64,000 nucleotides of DNA, from the NCBI RefSeq assembly GCF_002846365.1, contig NZ_PJMW01000002.1, positions 1,054,001 through 1,118,000 of the forward strand, given 5' to 3'. Position 1 is the stretch's first letter. Every line of letters begins with the position of its first letter. The notes beneath the pieces were generated by a model. It searched no databases. It was given only the letters and a program-made list of their open reading frames with translations, and was not told the DNA's origin. Below, piece after piece: positions 17,260-25,548 of the stretch. Source of the stretch: Nocardia fluminea. Lineage in GTDB: Bacteria > Actinomycetota > Actinomycetes > Mycobacteriales > Mycobacteriaceae. A program made the position numbers and the translations under genes.

Positions 17260-18678
17260 GTGACAACGGACGACAGTGCACACGTTGCAGCCGGTGGAAC
17301 CGGGTCGGATAGTGACAACACCGGTGCGGAGCCGAACGATTCCCCGCAGGCGGCCCTCGGCGAAGCGACGTTCGCCACACCGGTCCTGGATCGACGCCAC
17401 TGGGCGCGAATCGTGCTCGGTCCGACCGCGGTACTGACCGTGCTCACAGCACTGCTCGGCTTCATGTACCTCGCCTATATCGCCGACCCGGAGAAGAATC
17501 TGCACGACTTCCCCATCGCGCTGGTCAATTCCGATGTCGGCGATGTGCTGGGTTCGGGCGAGCAGCGCAAGCAGGTCGATTTCGGCAAGCAGGTCACGGA
17601 CGCGCTCGTCGCGGGCGTACCCGCCGACCAGATAGATCTGCGCGTCGTCGGGAAATCGGAGTCCGAGCAGTTGCTGCGCACCGGACAGGTGTACGGCGCG
17701 ATCGTCATCCCCGGCGATTTCAGCAAACGTCTGGGCATTCTCGGGACGGGCAGCATCGTGCCCGGCGAGATGGAACGGCCGATCATCACCCTGCAGTCCA
17801 ATCCGCGCATGGGCGCCTACGGCGTCGGGATCGTGCAGCGCATCGGCGACCAAGCGCTGGCGGAGGTCGACAAGCAGGTCGGCATCCAGCTGACCGAGCA
17901 GGTGCGGGCGACCCTGGCCGAAACACCGGCGGGCGCACCGCCACCGCAGGTGTCCGGCGCGGCCATGATCACCCTCGAGAGTCCGATCGATGTGGTCGCG
18001 CAGGAGTTCCGTCCACTGCCGAGCGGCAGCGGGATCGGCCTGACGGCGTTCTTCTTCTCGCTGCTCCTGCTGCTGGCGGGCATGGTCGGGGCGATGGTGA
18101 TCCACACCATGATCGATTCCCAGCTCGGCTTCATGCCCACCGAATACGGCCCCTGGTCCGTGCACTACCCGCCGACCCCGATCTCGCGCTTTCGCACCCT
18201 GCTCATCAAGTGGGGGGTCTCGGCGCTGGTCGCGGTAGTCGTCTCGCTGGTGTTCCTGGTGGTGGCGCAGGCCGTGGGGATGCCGGTCGACAATCCGCTA
18301 GCCCTGTTCCTCTTCTCGGTGCTCGCCATGATCGCGGTGGGCTGGACGGCCCTGATGACGCTGGCCGCCCTCGGCACCGCGGGTCTGCTGGTGAACCTGA
18401 CCCTGTTCGTCATCCTCGGCCTGCCGTCCTCCGGCGGAACGGTCCCGATCGAGGCGACTCCCACCTATCTCGCGTGGCTCGCCGAATTCGAGCCGATGCA
18501 CCAGGTGTTCCTCGGCGTCCGCTCGATCCTGTACTTCGACGCCAGCTACACGGCCGGTCTGGATCGCGGCATCTGGATGTCGCTGCTCGGCATCGCGATC
18601 GCCCTCGTTCTCGGCACGATCATCACCCGCTACTACGACTACAAGGGCCTGCACCGCAAGCACACCGCGGCCGCCTGA
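17260..18678 (+). CDS. YhgE/Pip- or DUF3533-like multi-pass membrane protein
   Basis: A 472-residue membrane protein with an Asp/Ser-rich cytoplasmic start, one helix near residues 58-80 (VLTVLTALLGFMYLAYIA), a roughly 200-residue extracytoplasmic domain starting PIALVNSDVGDV, and five to six C-terminal helices. This layout, with the VNxD motif just outside helix 1, is that of the YhgE/Pip and SNG1/DUF3533 group, related to ABC-2 type permeases. Role in relatives is unclear (phage infection protein, ESX-associated YukD/EsaA-like or drug export). GTG 17260 is chosen from the leaderless promoter; GTG 17251 is an alternative. Monocistronic, converging with the SCP_3 gene. Confidence 0.7.
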   Translation: MTTDDSAHVAAGGTGSDSDNTGAEPNDSPQAALGEATFATPVLDRRHWARIVLGPTAVLTVLTALLGFMYLAYIADPEKNLHDFPIALVNSDVGDVLGSGEQRKQVDFGKQVTDALVAGVPADQIDLRVVGKSESEQLLRTGQVYGAIVIPGDFSKRLGILGTGSIVPGEMERPIITLQSNPRMGAYGVGIVQRIGDQALAEVDKQVGIQLTEQVRATLAETPAGAPPPQVSGAAMITLESPIDVVAQEFRPLPSGSGIGLTAFFFSLLLLLAGMVGAMVIHTMIDSQLGFMPTEYGPWSVHYPPTPISRFRTLLIKWGVSALVAVVVSLVFLVVAQAVGMPVDNPLALFLFSVLAMIAVGWTALMTLAALGTAGLLVNLTLFVILGLPSSGGTVPIEATPTYLAWLAEFEPMHQVFLGVRSILYFDASYTAGLDRGIWMSLLGIAIALVLGTIITRYYDYKGLHRKHTAAA

Positions 18679-18698
18679 CCCCCGGCGACCCGCTCGCC

Positions 18699-18822
18699 AC
18701 TACCCGGCAGCCGGGTGTTACTCAGCAGCCGGGCCACTACTACCCGGCAGCCGGGCCACCGCTACTCGACAGCCAGGTGTCACTCGGCAGCCGGGTCGCC
18801 CGCTATTCGGCAGCCGGGTCGG
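18699..18822. repeat. Six imperfect ~20-bp repeats overlapping the 3' end of the SCP_3 gene
   Basis: Six copies of a unit around CTACTCGGCAGCCGGGTG: at about 18699, 18720, 18736, 18762, 18781 and 18801. Only the last is coding: on the - strand it encodes the C-terminal DPAAE and TAG of the SCP_3 gene. The others, downstream of it, repeat the same end including a stop triplet (TAG, TGA or TAA). Each full unit also contains the short palindrome CCCGGC-A-GCCGGG and may help stop transcription between the converging genes. Confidence 0.8.
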
Positions 18823-19216
18823 TCGACGCGGGCAGCGGCACGATCGGCAGCCATCCCGCGATCTCCCCGGCCCTTGTCCCCGACGCACTCACCACCCCCG
18901 CCCGCACCGCGTCGTCGAACGCGAGCAGCCCCGTAGCCAGCAACAACCAGGTCCGAGCATCGGTCTCCACCACGTTCGGCGGATTCCCCCGCGTATGCCG
19001 AGGCCCCTCGATGCACTGCACCGCCACGAACGGCGGCACCCGTACCTCCACCGAATGCCCCGGCGCACTCCCCGCCAAGGCCCGCACCGTCCCCTTCACC
19101 GCGGCCCCCAACTCCCGCCGCCCCGGCACCGGCAACCCCGGATCCCGCAACCACTCCCCCACACCCAACACCGCCGCCCGCACCTCCGCGGGATCGACCA
19201 CATTCCGTCCAGCCAT
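18803..19216 (-). CDS. Sterol-carrier-like (SCP_3) family protein
   Basis: A 137-residue protein that matches, from memory, the small bacterial SCP ortholog family located next to purF in mycobacteria (Rv0807 region). Seen: basic N-terminus MAGRNVVDPAEVRAAVLGV, conserved VEVRVPPFVAVQCIEGPRHTRG-type core (residues 56-77) with GNPPNVVETDA, then TWLLLATGLLAFDDAV and a Pro/Ala-rich tail. The SCP fold binds hydrophobic ligands; in this group no substrate is established. No signal peptide. The stop codon lies inside a tandem repeat, so the C-terminus may be variable between strains. Confidence 0.75.
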   Translation of the reverse strand: MAGRNVVDPAEVRAAVLGVGEWLRDPGLPVPGRRELGAAVKGTVRALAGSAPGHSVEVRVPPFVAVQCIEGPRHTRGNPPNVVETDARTWLLLATGLLAFDDAVRAGVVSASGTRAGEIAGWLPIVPLPASTDPAAE

Positions 19217-19273
19217 ACCGGAGACGCTACCGATCTCCTACAGATCGGAGCCCGCTAGCCAGATCTCCGAATT

Positions 19274-19289
19274 GTCTAGTCGATTAGAC
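19274..19289. promoter_or_regulatory. Inverted repeat over the hicA promoter (putative operator)
   Basis: GTCTA (19274-19278) and TAGAC (19285-19289) around a 6-base centre, overlapping the -35 zone. A third TAGAC lies in the -10 (19309-19313). Fits autorepression by the antitoxin, as in other HicAB loci. Confidence 0.5.
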
Positions 19290-19308
19290 TTGATTCCGTA
19301 AAATCGCC

Positions 19309-19314
19309 TAGACT
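19309..19314 (+). promoter_or_regulatory. Leaderless promoter of hicA (-10 TAGACT)
   Basis: TAGACT ends 6 bases before GTG 19321, so the toxin mRNA likely starts at its GTG codon. Confidence 0.55.
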
Positions 19315-19320
19315 ATTCTT

Positions 19321-19539
19321 GTGATTGCACCGGAACCTACGCGCACGACCTTGAAGCGCCTCGTTGCAGCCGGATTCACCAGCCGCCCCGGCAAAGGCAG
19401 CCATACCATGTGGATCTGTAAACACGGAGTCGTCACGGTGACCGTGGCTTCCGGGCACAACTCACAGTCTCCCGGAGTAGTGCGGACTGTGAACAAGGCG
19501 ATCGCGCAGTGCAAGGAACAATGCACGGAGGAAGCATGA
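19321..19539 (+). CDS. hicA: HicA-like toxin (mRNA interferase, type II TA)
   Basis: Small double-stranded-RNA-binding-fold toxin that cleaves mRNA when freed from its antitoxin. The 72-residue product shows the HicA pattern: LKRLVAAGFTSRPGKGSHTMW with catalytic His28 following GKGS, then the beta hairpin VVTVTVASGH. Length is normal. Leaderless GTG start. Overlaps the antitoxin gene by four bases (ATGA) with a strong AGGAGG-type site inside its 3' end, so the antitoxin can be translated in excess. Confidence 0.85.
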   Translation: MIAPEPTRTTLKRLVAAGFTSRPGKGSHTMWICKHGVVTVTVASGHNSQSPGVVRTVNKAIAQCKEQCTEEA

Positions 19540-19934
19540 CCACCTACCAGATCGATGTGTCCCGAGACGACCGCTGGTGGATGATCCGAATCCCGCAGCT
19601 GGACGGGGTCAACGGCAATATCGAAGGTCTCACCCAGGCACGCCGCTACGCCGACATCACCAAGGAAGCAACCGACTACATCTGCACGGTCGCCGACGTG
19701 GCTCCCTCGACCGTCGAACTCGCGATCACTGCCCACGTGGGTGGCACGGACGTGACAGCCGCCGCGGAAGAGGTCTCGCAAGCACGCGCGGAGGCAGCCC
19801 GCCAGGAAGCGCACGCCATGAAAGTCGCGACGGCGACCGCCCGGCGATTGGCTGCCGACGGCGTGCCGGTCCGCGACATCGGCGCCGTCCTCGGGGTCAC
19901 ATTCCAGCGGGCATCACAGCTGGCCAATTCCTGA
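19536..19934 (+). CDS. hicB: HicB-like antitoxin with C-terminal helix-turn-helix
   Basis: Antitoxin partner of hicA. The 132-residue product has the degraded RNase-H-like HicB N-terminus (YQIDVSRDDRWWMIRIPQLDGVNGNIEGLTQARRYADITKEA split over residues 4-45), a long Ala/Glu/Arg-rich helix (about residues 75-100), and a C-terminal RRLAADGVPVRDIGAVLGVTFQRASQL that looks like a sigma-region-4 type helix-turn-helix. The HTH differs from the usual RHH or Xre HicB tails. Start ATG 19536 follows GGAGGAAGC. Confidence 0.8.
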   Translation: MTTYQIDVSRDDRWWMIRIPQLDGVNGNIEGLTQARRYADITKEATDYICTVADVAPSTVELAITAHVGGTDVTAAAEEVSQARAEAARQEAHAMKVATATARRLAADGVPVRDIGAVLGVTFQRASQLANS

Positions 19935-19998
19935 CCCGGCGCTTTTCGGACCCGACCTCGATCGGTTGCCCGATGGCGAGAGCGAGTGCGGGTCGTCG

Positions 19999-20004
19999 TA
20001 CATT
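19999..20004 (+). promoter_or_regulatory. Leaderless promoter (-10 TACATT) of the alpha/beta hydrolase gene
   Basis: TACATT ends 6 bases before ATG 20011; no Shine-Dalgarno site is present. Confidence 0.5.
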
Positions 20005-20010
20005 CGTCCT

Positions 20011-20877
20011 ATGAGTGTCAACGGTCCTCTCGAGCCGACAACGCTGCGATTGCGCGCTTCCGACGGGCTCACCCTGGTTGCCGACAGCTTCGGTGCGCAG
20101 GGCGGCCCGTTGGTCGTGATGCTGCACGGGGGTGGACAGAACCGGTATTCGTGGAAGCGGACGGGGCGGGCGCTGGCCGCGGCGGGGATGCGGGTTGTCA
20201 CCGTGGACGCGCGGGGGCACGGTGACAGCGATTGGTCGCCCGAGGCGGACTACTCGAGGAATGTGATGGTCGCCGACCTGCACGCCGTGCTCGAGCAGCT
20301 CGGTGCGACGCCGGAGGCCGGCGCGGTGGTGGTCGGGGCGAGCATGGGCGGGATCACCGGTCTGCTCGCCACCGCGACGCCGGGTGGGAGCGCGATCCGG
20401 GCGCTCGTCCTGGTCGACATCGTGCCCCGCTCGGAGTCCACCGGCGTGCAACGCGTCATGGACTTCCTCGGCAGGCACCGCGACGGTTTCGACACCCTCG
20501 ACCAGGTGGCCGACGCGGTCGCCGCCTACCTGCCACACCGCCCGCGCCCCGACAACGCCGACGGTCTGCTGCGCAACCTGCGTCAGCGGGACGGCCGCTG
20601 GTACTGGCACTGGGACCCCGACCTGATCAGCGACGTCAACGACGACCCGGACGCCCGCATCGTCGAGATGGAAGCCGCCGCCGAGGCGCTCACCATCCCG
20701 GTCCTGCTGATCCGCGGCGGCAAGTCCGACGTGGTCAGCGACGAGGGCGCCGCCGCGTTCCTCGCCCTCGCGCCGCACGCCCGCCTGGCCGAGATCAGCG
20801 CGGCCGCCCACACCGCCGCGGGCGACGACAACGACGCCTTCACCGAGGCCGTCGCCGGTTTCGTCGCCACGGCCTGA
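20011..20877 (+). CDS. Alpha/beta hydrolase
   Basis: A 288-residue cytoplasmic alpha/beta-hydrolase. Seen: oxyanion motif LHGGGQNRYSW near residue 43, VDARGHGDSDW, nucleophile elbow GASMGG (about residues 110-115), an acid in the strand after IPVLLIRGGKSDVVSD, and a candidate catalytic His in AAAHTAAGDDND near residue 270. The pattern resembles peroxidase-type/haloperoxidase-like or epoxide-hydrolase-like members, but substrate cannot be assigned. Monocistronic and leaderless. Confidence 0.8.
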   Translation: MSVNGPLEPTTLRLRASDGLTLVADSFGAQGGPLVVMLHGGGQNRYSWKRTGRALAAAGMRVVTVDARGHGDSDWSPEADYSRNVMVADLHAVLEQLGATPEAGAVVVGASMGGITGLLATATPGGSAIRALVLVDIVPRSESTGVQRVMDFLGRHRDGFDTLDQVADAVAAYLPHRPRPDNADGLLRNLRQRDGRWYWHWDPDLISDVNDDPDARIVEMEAAAEALTIPVLLIRGGKSDVVSDEGAAAFLALAPHARLAEISAAAHTAAGDDNDAFTEAVAGFVATA

Positions 20878-20921
20878 GTCACAGTCCGAGCCCGGTCGCC
20901 CCTGCCGCGCTGTCGCCCGCG

Positions 20922-21551
20922 CTAGCGGGTCAGCTCGTCGACCCATCGGGCAGCGGCGGGCGCGAGCCCTCCCCCGGCATTGATCGCCAGGTGCAGCAGC
21001 GCGGGCGCGGTGGCACTGCCCGACCGGCGCCGGAGTTCGGTGAAGACCAGGCCCGCGAGCGTGGTGGCCAGAACCGTGGGAGCGACCGGATCACCTGCGG
21101 CCCTTGCCGGTTGAATATGCCAGAGGCCGAAATCGAGGGCGCTGATCACGGGAGCCGGCGCCCCGGCACTGTCGGCGAGCACAGGATCGAGGGTTCCTCG
21201 GAAGACCGCTTCCTCGGCCAGCACGGTGCCGACGGGAATGTGCAGGGCGATCCATTCGAGGGTCGATGTTTCCGGTGCGCGAACAGCGATTTCGAGTGGA
21301 AGGCGCCGCAACGAGGGAACGGACAGGACAACGGCGTAGCCGGTGAGCACCAGGGCCGCACCGCCGGCCCCCCATCGGAAGCCGCTGAGCGACAACCAGT
21401 TCGGGTTTCCCCGGAACAGTTTCGTGTATCCCGTAGCGAAGGCGATGTTCGCCGCGGTACGACCACGCAGCGGAAGCCCCAGAGCGGGAAGCACCCGGTT
21501 GTTCCACCACAGCGGAAGAGCCAGCGCGGCAACGGCTTCGAGCCTCCTCAC
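20922..21551 (-). CDS. CPBP family intramembrane protease (CAAX-protease-like)
   Basis: A 209-residue membrane protein with the glutamate-type intramembrane protease motifs: EEAVFRG (motif 1, about residues 112-118), His in FGLWHIQPAR (motif 2) and LLHLAINAGG (motif 3 with H and N). Several helices. The equivalent in M. tuberculosis is the 209-residue Rv0804 beside purL. It overlaps the upstream Abhydrolase_9 gene by four bases (ATGA), suggesting that the two act together in the membrane. Substrate unknown. Confidence 0.85.
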   Translation of the reverse strand: MRRLEAVAALALPLWWNNRVLPALGLPLRGRTAANIAFATGYTKLFRGNPNWLSLSGFRWGAGGAALVLTGYAVVLSVPSLRRLPLEIAVRAPETSTLEWIALHIPVGTVLAEEAVFRGTLDPVLADSAGAPAPVISALDFGLWHIQPARAAGDPVAPTVLATTLAGLVFTELRRRSGSATAPALLHLAINAGGGLAPAAARWVDELTR

Positions 21552-23278
21552 TTCACCTCCCGCTCATAGGTCTCCGCTGATTCCAGTGCGGCACGGATGC
21601 TCTCGACGACATCGGCGTCCACCCCCGGCGGCGCCCCGACAGCCAGCCACCCGTCCAGCACCAAACTCCCGTACCGATGCCCGTGCCCGTCTGCGACCCC
21701 CTGCGCATTGGTGAGATCGGCCGTGACCTGCCAGAACGTCACGAACGGCGCCCACCGCATCTGCGTCGACACACCGGGACCGCGTGGCTCGCTCAGCCAA
21801 TCCGGCCGCGTGAAGATCAGGTCGGCCGACCACCACACGATCGGGTCGGACGGGTGTTGCAGGTAGGCGATGCGGGGTTCCCGCCACGGCTCGGCACGAT
21901 CGAGATCTGTCGCGTCATCAGCGAAGCGGACCACGAGCCCGTCCGCGTACACCGGCGCTACGGCGGGCGTCCCCGGATCACGACGATCCACGAACTGCCG
22001 CCACAACCGATTCGAGTTCGGTGGCCCCACCCACAACGCGCCGTCGACCTCCTCGCGAAGATCGGCCAGCCCGTCGAAGGCCTCCTCCGATCCCTGTGAA
22101 CCCAGGCTCTCCCCGTAGACGAACAGCTTCGGCCGATGGCCCTCCGGCTGGGCCGCCCACCGTTCGTGCACCGCGTCGAACAGCTCCCGGCTGGCCGCGG
22201 CCGCCTTCTCCCGGTCCGACAGGAACGAGAGCACGCTGGGCAGGTACGAGAACTGGGTCGCCACGATCGCCGTGTCACCGCCGTAGAGGTATTCCACCGC
22301 GCCCGCGGCCATCCCGTTGACCCAGCCTGTGCCCGTGGTGGTGACCACCACCATCGCCTCGCGTTCGAAGGCGTTCGTCCGCTCGAGTTCGGCGACGGCC
22401 AATTGCGCCGCGGTCTGATCCCGGGCCACCGACTCCAACCCCACGTAGGCCCGAATGGGTTCGCGCGCGGTCTTTCCCGTCACCTCGGTGATCGCGGCGG
22501 CACTGGGTCCGTTGGACACGAACCACCGCCCCTCGAACCCCAGCGACTGCCACGACGCCAGCGACGCCGGGCTCCCCGAACGCTCCGGCGCGACCGGCTG
22601 CACCGCGTACGGTGTGGTCCGATCGTTGCGCACGCTGAACGCCGAGTTGGCCACCGCGAAGAACGCCCGCGAAGCGACGCCGTTGAAGATCGTCACCGCG
22701 AGCACGACCAGTACCAGCAACCCGGCGGCCGGCGCCACCTCGCGCGGCACCCGCACCCACCGATTCAACTGACGAGCGAGCCCGAGCACCATGACGCGCA
22801 CCGTCCGGTAGGCGGCCACCATCACCACCCCGACGGCCATGCTGAGCAGCCCGGTCCGCAGGTAGGCGGGTGTGGTGGTGCCTGCCATCCCCATCAGCGA
22901 GGTGATCTCGCGCTGCCACCGCGCCGATTGCACCAGCATCAGCGCCGCCACCAGCGCGCACCCCACCAGCACGGTCGCCTTGATCGCGTAGCGCACCCGA
23001 TCGGACGGGCTCGGAATCGGAATCCGCGACCGCACCCACCGCCGGAACACCCACTCGAGCACACAGCCGAGCCCGTAGCCGATCGCGGCGTTGATCCCGC
23101 TGATCAGCCCCTGGAACAGCCAGTCACGCGGCACCAGCGACGGCGTCACCGACAGCCCGAAGAACAGCGTAGCCAGCACCAATCCGACATAATTCAGATC
23201 GACGACGACCTCGACCCGCCGCAAGACCGCGGCGCCGCGCGCACGCAGCATCGCGGTAGTCGAAGCGCGCTCGGTCAC
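21548..23278 (-). CDS. Abhydrolase_9-type membrane alpha/beta-hydrolase (copy 1)
   Basis: A 576-residue protein with four or more N-terminal helices (LVPRDWLFQGLISGIN after helix 1) and a large C-terminal alpha/beta-hydrolase domain with nucleophile motif GESLGSQG and WVGPPNSNRLW, as in PF10081/PF15420 proteins. The hydrolase domain likely faces the outside. Start GTG 23278 is chosen because CATACT lies 6 bases upstream (leaderless); a longer frame to 23338 exists. A paralogue follows at 23741-25525. Function in the family is unknown; lipid or envelope ester hydrolysis is an inference. Confidence 0.85.
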   Translation of the reverse strand: MTERASTTAMLRARGAAVLRRVEVVVDLNYVGLVLATLFFGLSVTPSLVPRDWLFQGLISGINAAIGYGLGCVLEWVFRRWVRSRIPIPSPSDRVRYAIKATVLVGCALVAALMLVQSARWQREITSLMGMAGTTTPAYLRTGLLSMAVGVVMVAAYRTVRVMVLGLARQLNRWVRVPREVAPAAGLLVLVVLAVTIFNGVASRAFFAVANSAFSVRNDRTTPYAVQPVAPERSGSPASLASWQSLGFEGRWFVSNGPSAAAITEVTGKTAREPIRAYVGLESVARDQTAAQLAVAELERTNAFEREAMVVVTTTGTGWVNGMAAGAVEYLYGGDTAIVATQFSYLPSVLSFLSDREKAAAASRELFDAVHERWAAQPEGHRPKLFVYGESLGSQGSEEAFDGLADLREEVDGALWVGPPNSNRLWRQFVDRRDPGTPAVAPVYADGLVVRFADDATDLDRAEPWREPRIAYLQHPSDPIVWWSADLIFTRPDWLSEPRGPGVSTQMRWAPFVTFWQVTADLTNAQGVADGHGHRYGSLVLDGWLAVGAPPGVDADVVESIRAALESAETYEREVK

Positions 23279-23284
23279 CGCCCC

Positions 23285-23290
23285 AGTATG
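23285..23290 (-). promoter_or_regulatory. Leaderless promoter (-10 CATACT) of Abhydrolase_9 copy 1
   Basis: CATACT on the - strand ends 6 bases before GTG 23278. Confidence 0.45.
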
Positions 23291-23315
23291 GCGGCCGGTA
23301 CCGACAATCACCGGA

Positions 23316-23341
23316 TTTGTGACTGCGGAGCCGCTCACAAA
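23316..23341. promoter_or_regulatory. Inverted repeat in divergent promoter region
   Basis: TTTGTGA (23316-23322) and TCACAAA (23335-23341) with a 12-base spacer, between the divergent Abhydrolase_9 and YiaA-like genes. Spacer is too long for a Crp/GlxR site (6 bases). Confidence 0.35.
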
Positions 23342-23406
23342 CTACGTACCGCACTCGAGTAGTTGTACGCGCGATCGCGCCACCGCTGATCAGCACACTG
23401 AGAACC

Positions 23407-23694
23407 ATGAGCACAAACACCAAGCCGAAGAACACCTCGGCCTACATGGCCCAGGCCGCGATCGCTTTCGCTGTCAGCCTGTTCGGGACCGGCGCCGGAA
23501 TCGCCTATCTGCCGCTGGACGGCTGGCAGCGCGCGTTCCTGGCGATGTCGGGCCTGTTCCTGGTGACGAGCTGCTTCACCCTCGCCAAGGTCGTACGCGA
23601 CCAGCAGGAGACTCAGTCACTGATCGGGCGGATCGACGAGGCGCGGCTGGAACAGCTGATCGCCGAACACAATCCGTTCAAATCGGTGTCGTGA
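23407..23694 (+). CDS. YiaA/YiaB-family two-helix inner membrane protein
   Basis: A 95-residue protein with two helices, residues 14-36 (AQAAIAFAVSLFGTGAGIAYL) and 42-60 (AFLAMSGLFLVTSCFTLAK), joined by LPLDGWQRA, followed by an acidic/basic cytoplasmic tail. This is the yiaAB two-helix domain; the role is unknown. It sits alone on the + strand between the two Abhydrolase_9 genes. Confidence 0.8.
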   Translation: MSTNTKPKNTSAYMAQAAIAFAVSLFGTGAGIAYLPLDGWQRAFLAMSGLFLVTSCFTLAKVVRDQQETQSLIGRIDEARLEQLIAEHNPFKSVS

Positions 23695-23740
23695 GCCGGG
23701 CCGGGGGGCGCCGATCGAGGGGTTCGGCGCCCCCGGTTCG

Positions 23741-25525
23741 TCACTTCAACTGACGTTCGGTAGCCATGGATTCGTCGAGGAACACCCGAATCCGGGCAGC
23801 CAATTCCGGTGTGTAGTCCGGCGGTTGGGCCACCGCGGCCCACGCGTCGGGCACGAGGTTGCCGTAGTTGTGGCCGTGTCCGTCCGAAACCGTTTGCGCG
23901 CGGGGCAGATCCGCGGCGACCTGCCAGAACGTGACGATCGGGTACCACGACATCGCCGGTGACACATCGGGTCCGCGTTTCTCGCGCAGCCAATCCGGCT
24001 GCGTGAACAGCAGATCCGGGGACCACCACACCACCGGGTCGGAGGCGTGTTGCAGGTAGGTGATGCGCGGTTCGGTCCAGGTCGATGCCGGCCGGGCCAG
24101 CTGATCGGCGGCAGCGGCGAAACGCACCGACATCCCGTCGGCGTAGATCGGGGTGATCTCCTCGGTGCCGGGGTCACGTCTGGCCACGAATTCCGACCAC
24201 AGCCGGTTGGAGTTGGGCGGTCCCACCCACAGCACCCCGTCGGTGCGGTTGCGGATGTCGGCCAGACCGGAGAACGCGCCCTCCGACCCCTGCGAACCGA
24301 GACTCTCGCCGTAGACCAGCAGCTTCGGCCTGGCGTCTTCGGGCAGGGCCGACCAGCGGTCGTACACCTTGTCGAACAGCGTGCGCCCCATGGTCATCGA
24401 CTTGTCCCGGTCGGACAGGAACGACAGCGCGCTGGGCAGATACGAGTACTGCGTCGCCACCAACGCGGTGTCGCCGCCGAACATCAATTCGATCGCCTCG
24501 GCGCTGACCGTATCGACCCAGCCGGTGCCCGTGGTGCTGATCACCACCAGCACTTCGCGTTCGAAGGCTCTGGTGCGGTCGAGTTCGGCGATGGCCACAT
24601 CGGTCTGGGCCTCGACTCCGTCCGCCGATTCCAGGCCCGCGTAGACCCGGATCGGTTCGCGCGCGGGCTTTCCGGTGACCTGTCCGATCGCGAGGGCGGT
24701 CGGCGCGTTCGCGACGAACCAGCGGCCCTCCGAACCGAGCGTGTCCCATTTCGCGAACGACTCGGGACTGCCGGACCGTTCGGGCAGCGTCGGCTGGACG
24801 GCGTTCGGCGAGGTCTGACTGTTGCGCGCGCTGAACGCCGAATTGGCCACGGCGAAAAAGCCTTTCGCCAGCACACCGTTGAACAGCAGCACCGCGCCCA
24901 CCAGGACGACGAGCACCCCGAGCGGCCGCGCGAACGCCGCCGGAATCCGCACCCACTGGTTCAGCGCCCGCGACACCGTCCGCACCAGCCGGACCACGAG
25001 CCGCGAGATCCAGATCAGCAGACCGACCACCGCCGCGCCGAGCAGCACCGTGCGCGGGTATCCCGCGTCGGAGACCGGCTCCATCCCCATCAGATCGGTG
25101 ATCTGGCGTTGCCACTTCGAGGACTGGATGCTCATCAGCACCGCGAAGATCAGGCACGCCGCCACGATCGCGCCCTTCACCGCCACCAGCAGCCAGCCGG
25201 GTCGCCGATTCCAGGCCGAGGTCACCTGAGCGGGCCAGGTGATCCGTGGCGCGATCCACTTGCGCCAGGCCCACGACAGCGCGCAGCCGAGCCCGTAGCC
25301 GATCGTCGCGTTGATCCCGCTGAGCAGCCCCTGGAAGAACCAGTCCCGCGGTAGCAGCGAGGGTGTCAGCGACAGTCCGAAGAACATCGTGGCCACGACC
25401 AAGCCGACGTAATCAGGATGAAAAAACCTCTCCACCAGGTGAATTCCCCGGACGAAGAGGTTGTTGTGCGCGGGGTCCTCGCGCGCCGCGGACAGAGAAG
25501 TCGAGCCCGTACTCTCAGTGGTCAA
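23741..25525 (-). CDS. Abhydrolase_9-type membrane alpha/beta-hydrolase (copy 2)
   Basis: Paralogue of copy 1 (594 residues): same helix arrangement, LLPRDWFFQGLLSGINATIG, GESLGSQGSEGAF and WVGPPNSNRLW, and the same HASDPVVWWSPDL near the C-terminus. Start is TTG 25525, supported by a strong GAGGAG site 7 bases upstream. It begins 23 bases after the purL stop with no terminator seen, so it is probably cotranscribed with purL. The use of SD-led translation contrasts with leaderless copy 1, so the two copies are likely expressed differently. Confidence 0.85.
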   Translation of the reverse strand: MTTESTGSTSLSAAREDPAHNNLFVRGIHLVERFFHPDYVGLVVATMFFGLSLTPSLLPRDWFFQGLLSGINATIGYGLGCALSWAWRKWIAPRITWPAQVTSAWNRRPGWLLVAVKGAIVAACLIFAVLMSIQSSKWQRQITDLMGMEPVSDAGYPRTVLLGAAVVGLLIWISRLVVRLVRTVSRALNQWVRIPAAFARPLGVLVVLVGAVLLFNGVLAKGFFAVANSAFSARNSQTSPNAVQPTLPERSGSPESFAKWDTLGSEGRWFVANAPTALAIGQVTGKPAREPIRVYAGLESADGVEAQTDVAIAELDRTRAFEREVLVVISTTGTGWVDTVSAEAIELMFGGDTALVATQYSYLPSALSFLSDRDKSMTMGRTLFDKVYDRWSALPEDARPKLLVYGESLGSQGSEGAFSGLADIRNRTDGVLWVGPPNSNRLWSEFVARRDPGTEEITPIYADGMSVRFAAAADQLARPASTWTEPRITYLQHASDPVVWWSPDLLFTQPDWLREKRGPDVSPAMSWYPIVTFWQVAADLPRAQTVSDGHGHNYGNLVPDAWAAVAQPPDYTPELAARIRVFLDESMATERQLK

Positions 25526-25548
25526 GCTCGACTCCTCGTCCGGTCGGA

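Noticed and set aside
23316..23341. Crp/GlxR-like site TGTGA...TCACA
   Set aside because: The half-sites match but the spacer is 12 bases rather than 6; listed only as an inverted repeat.
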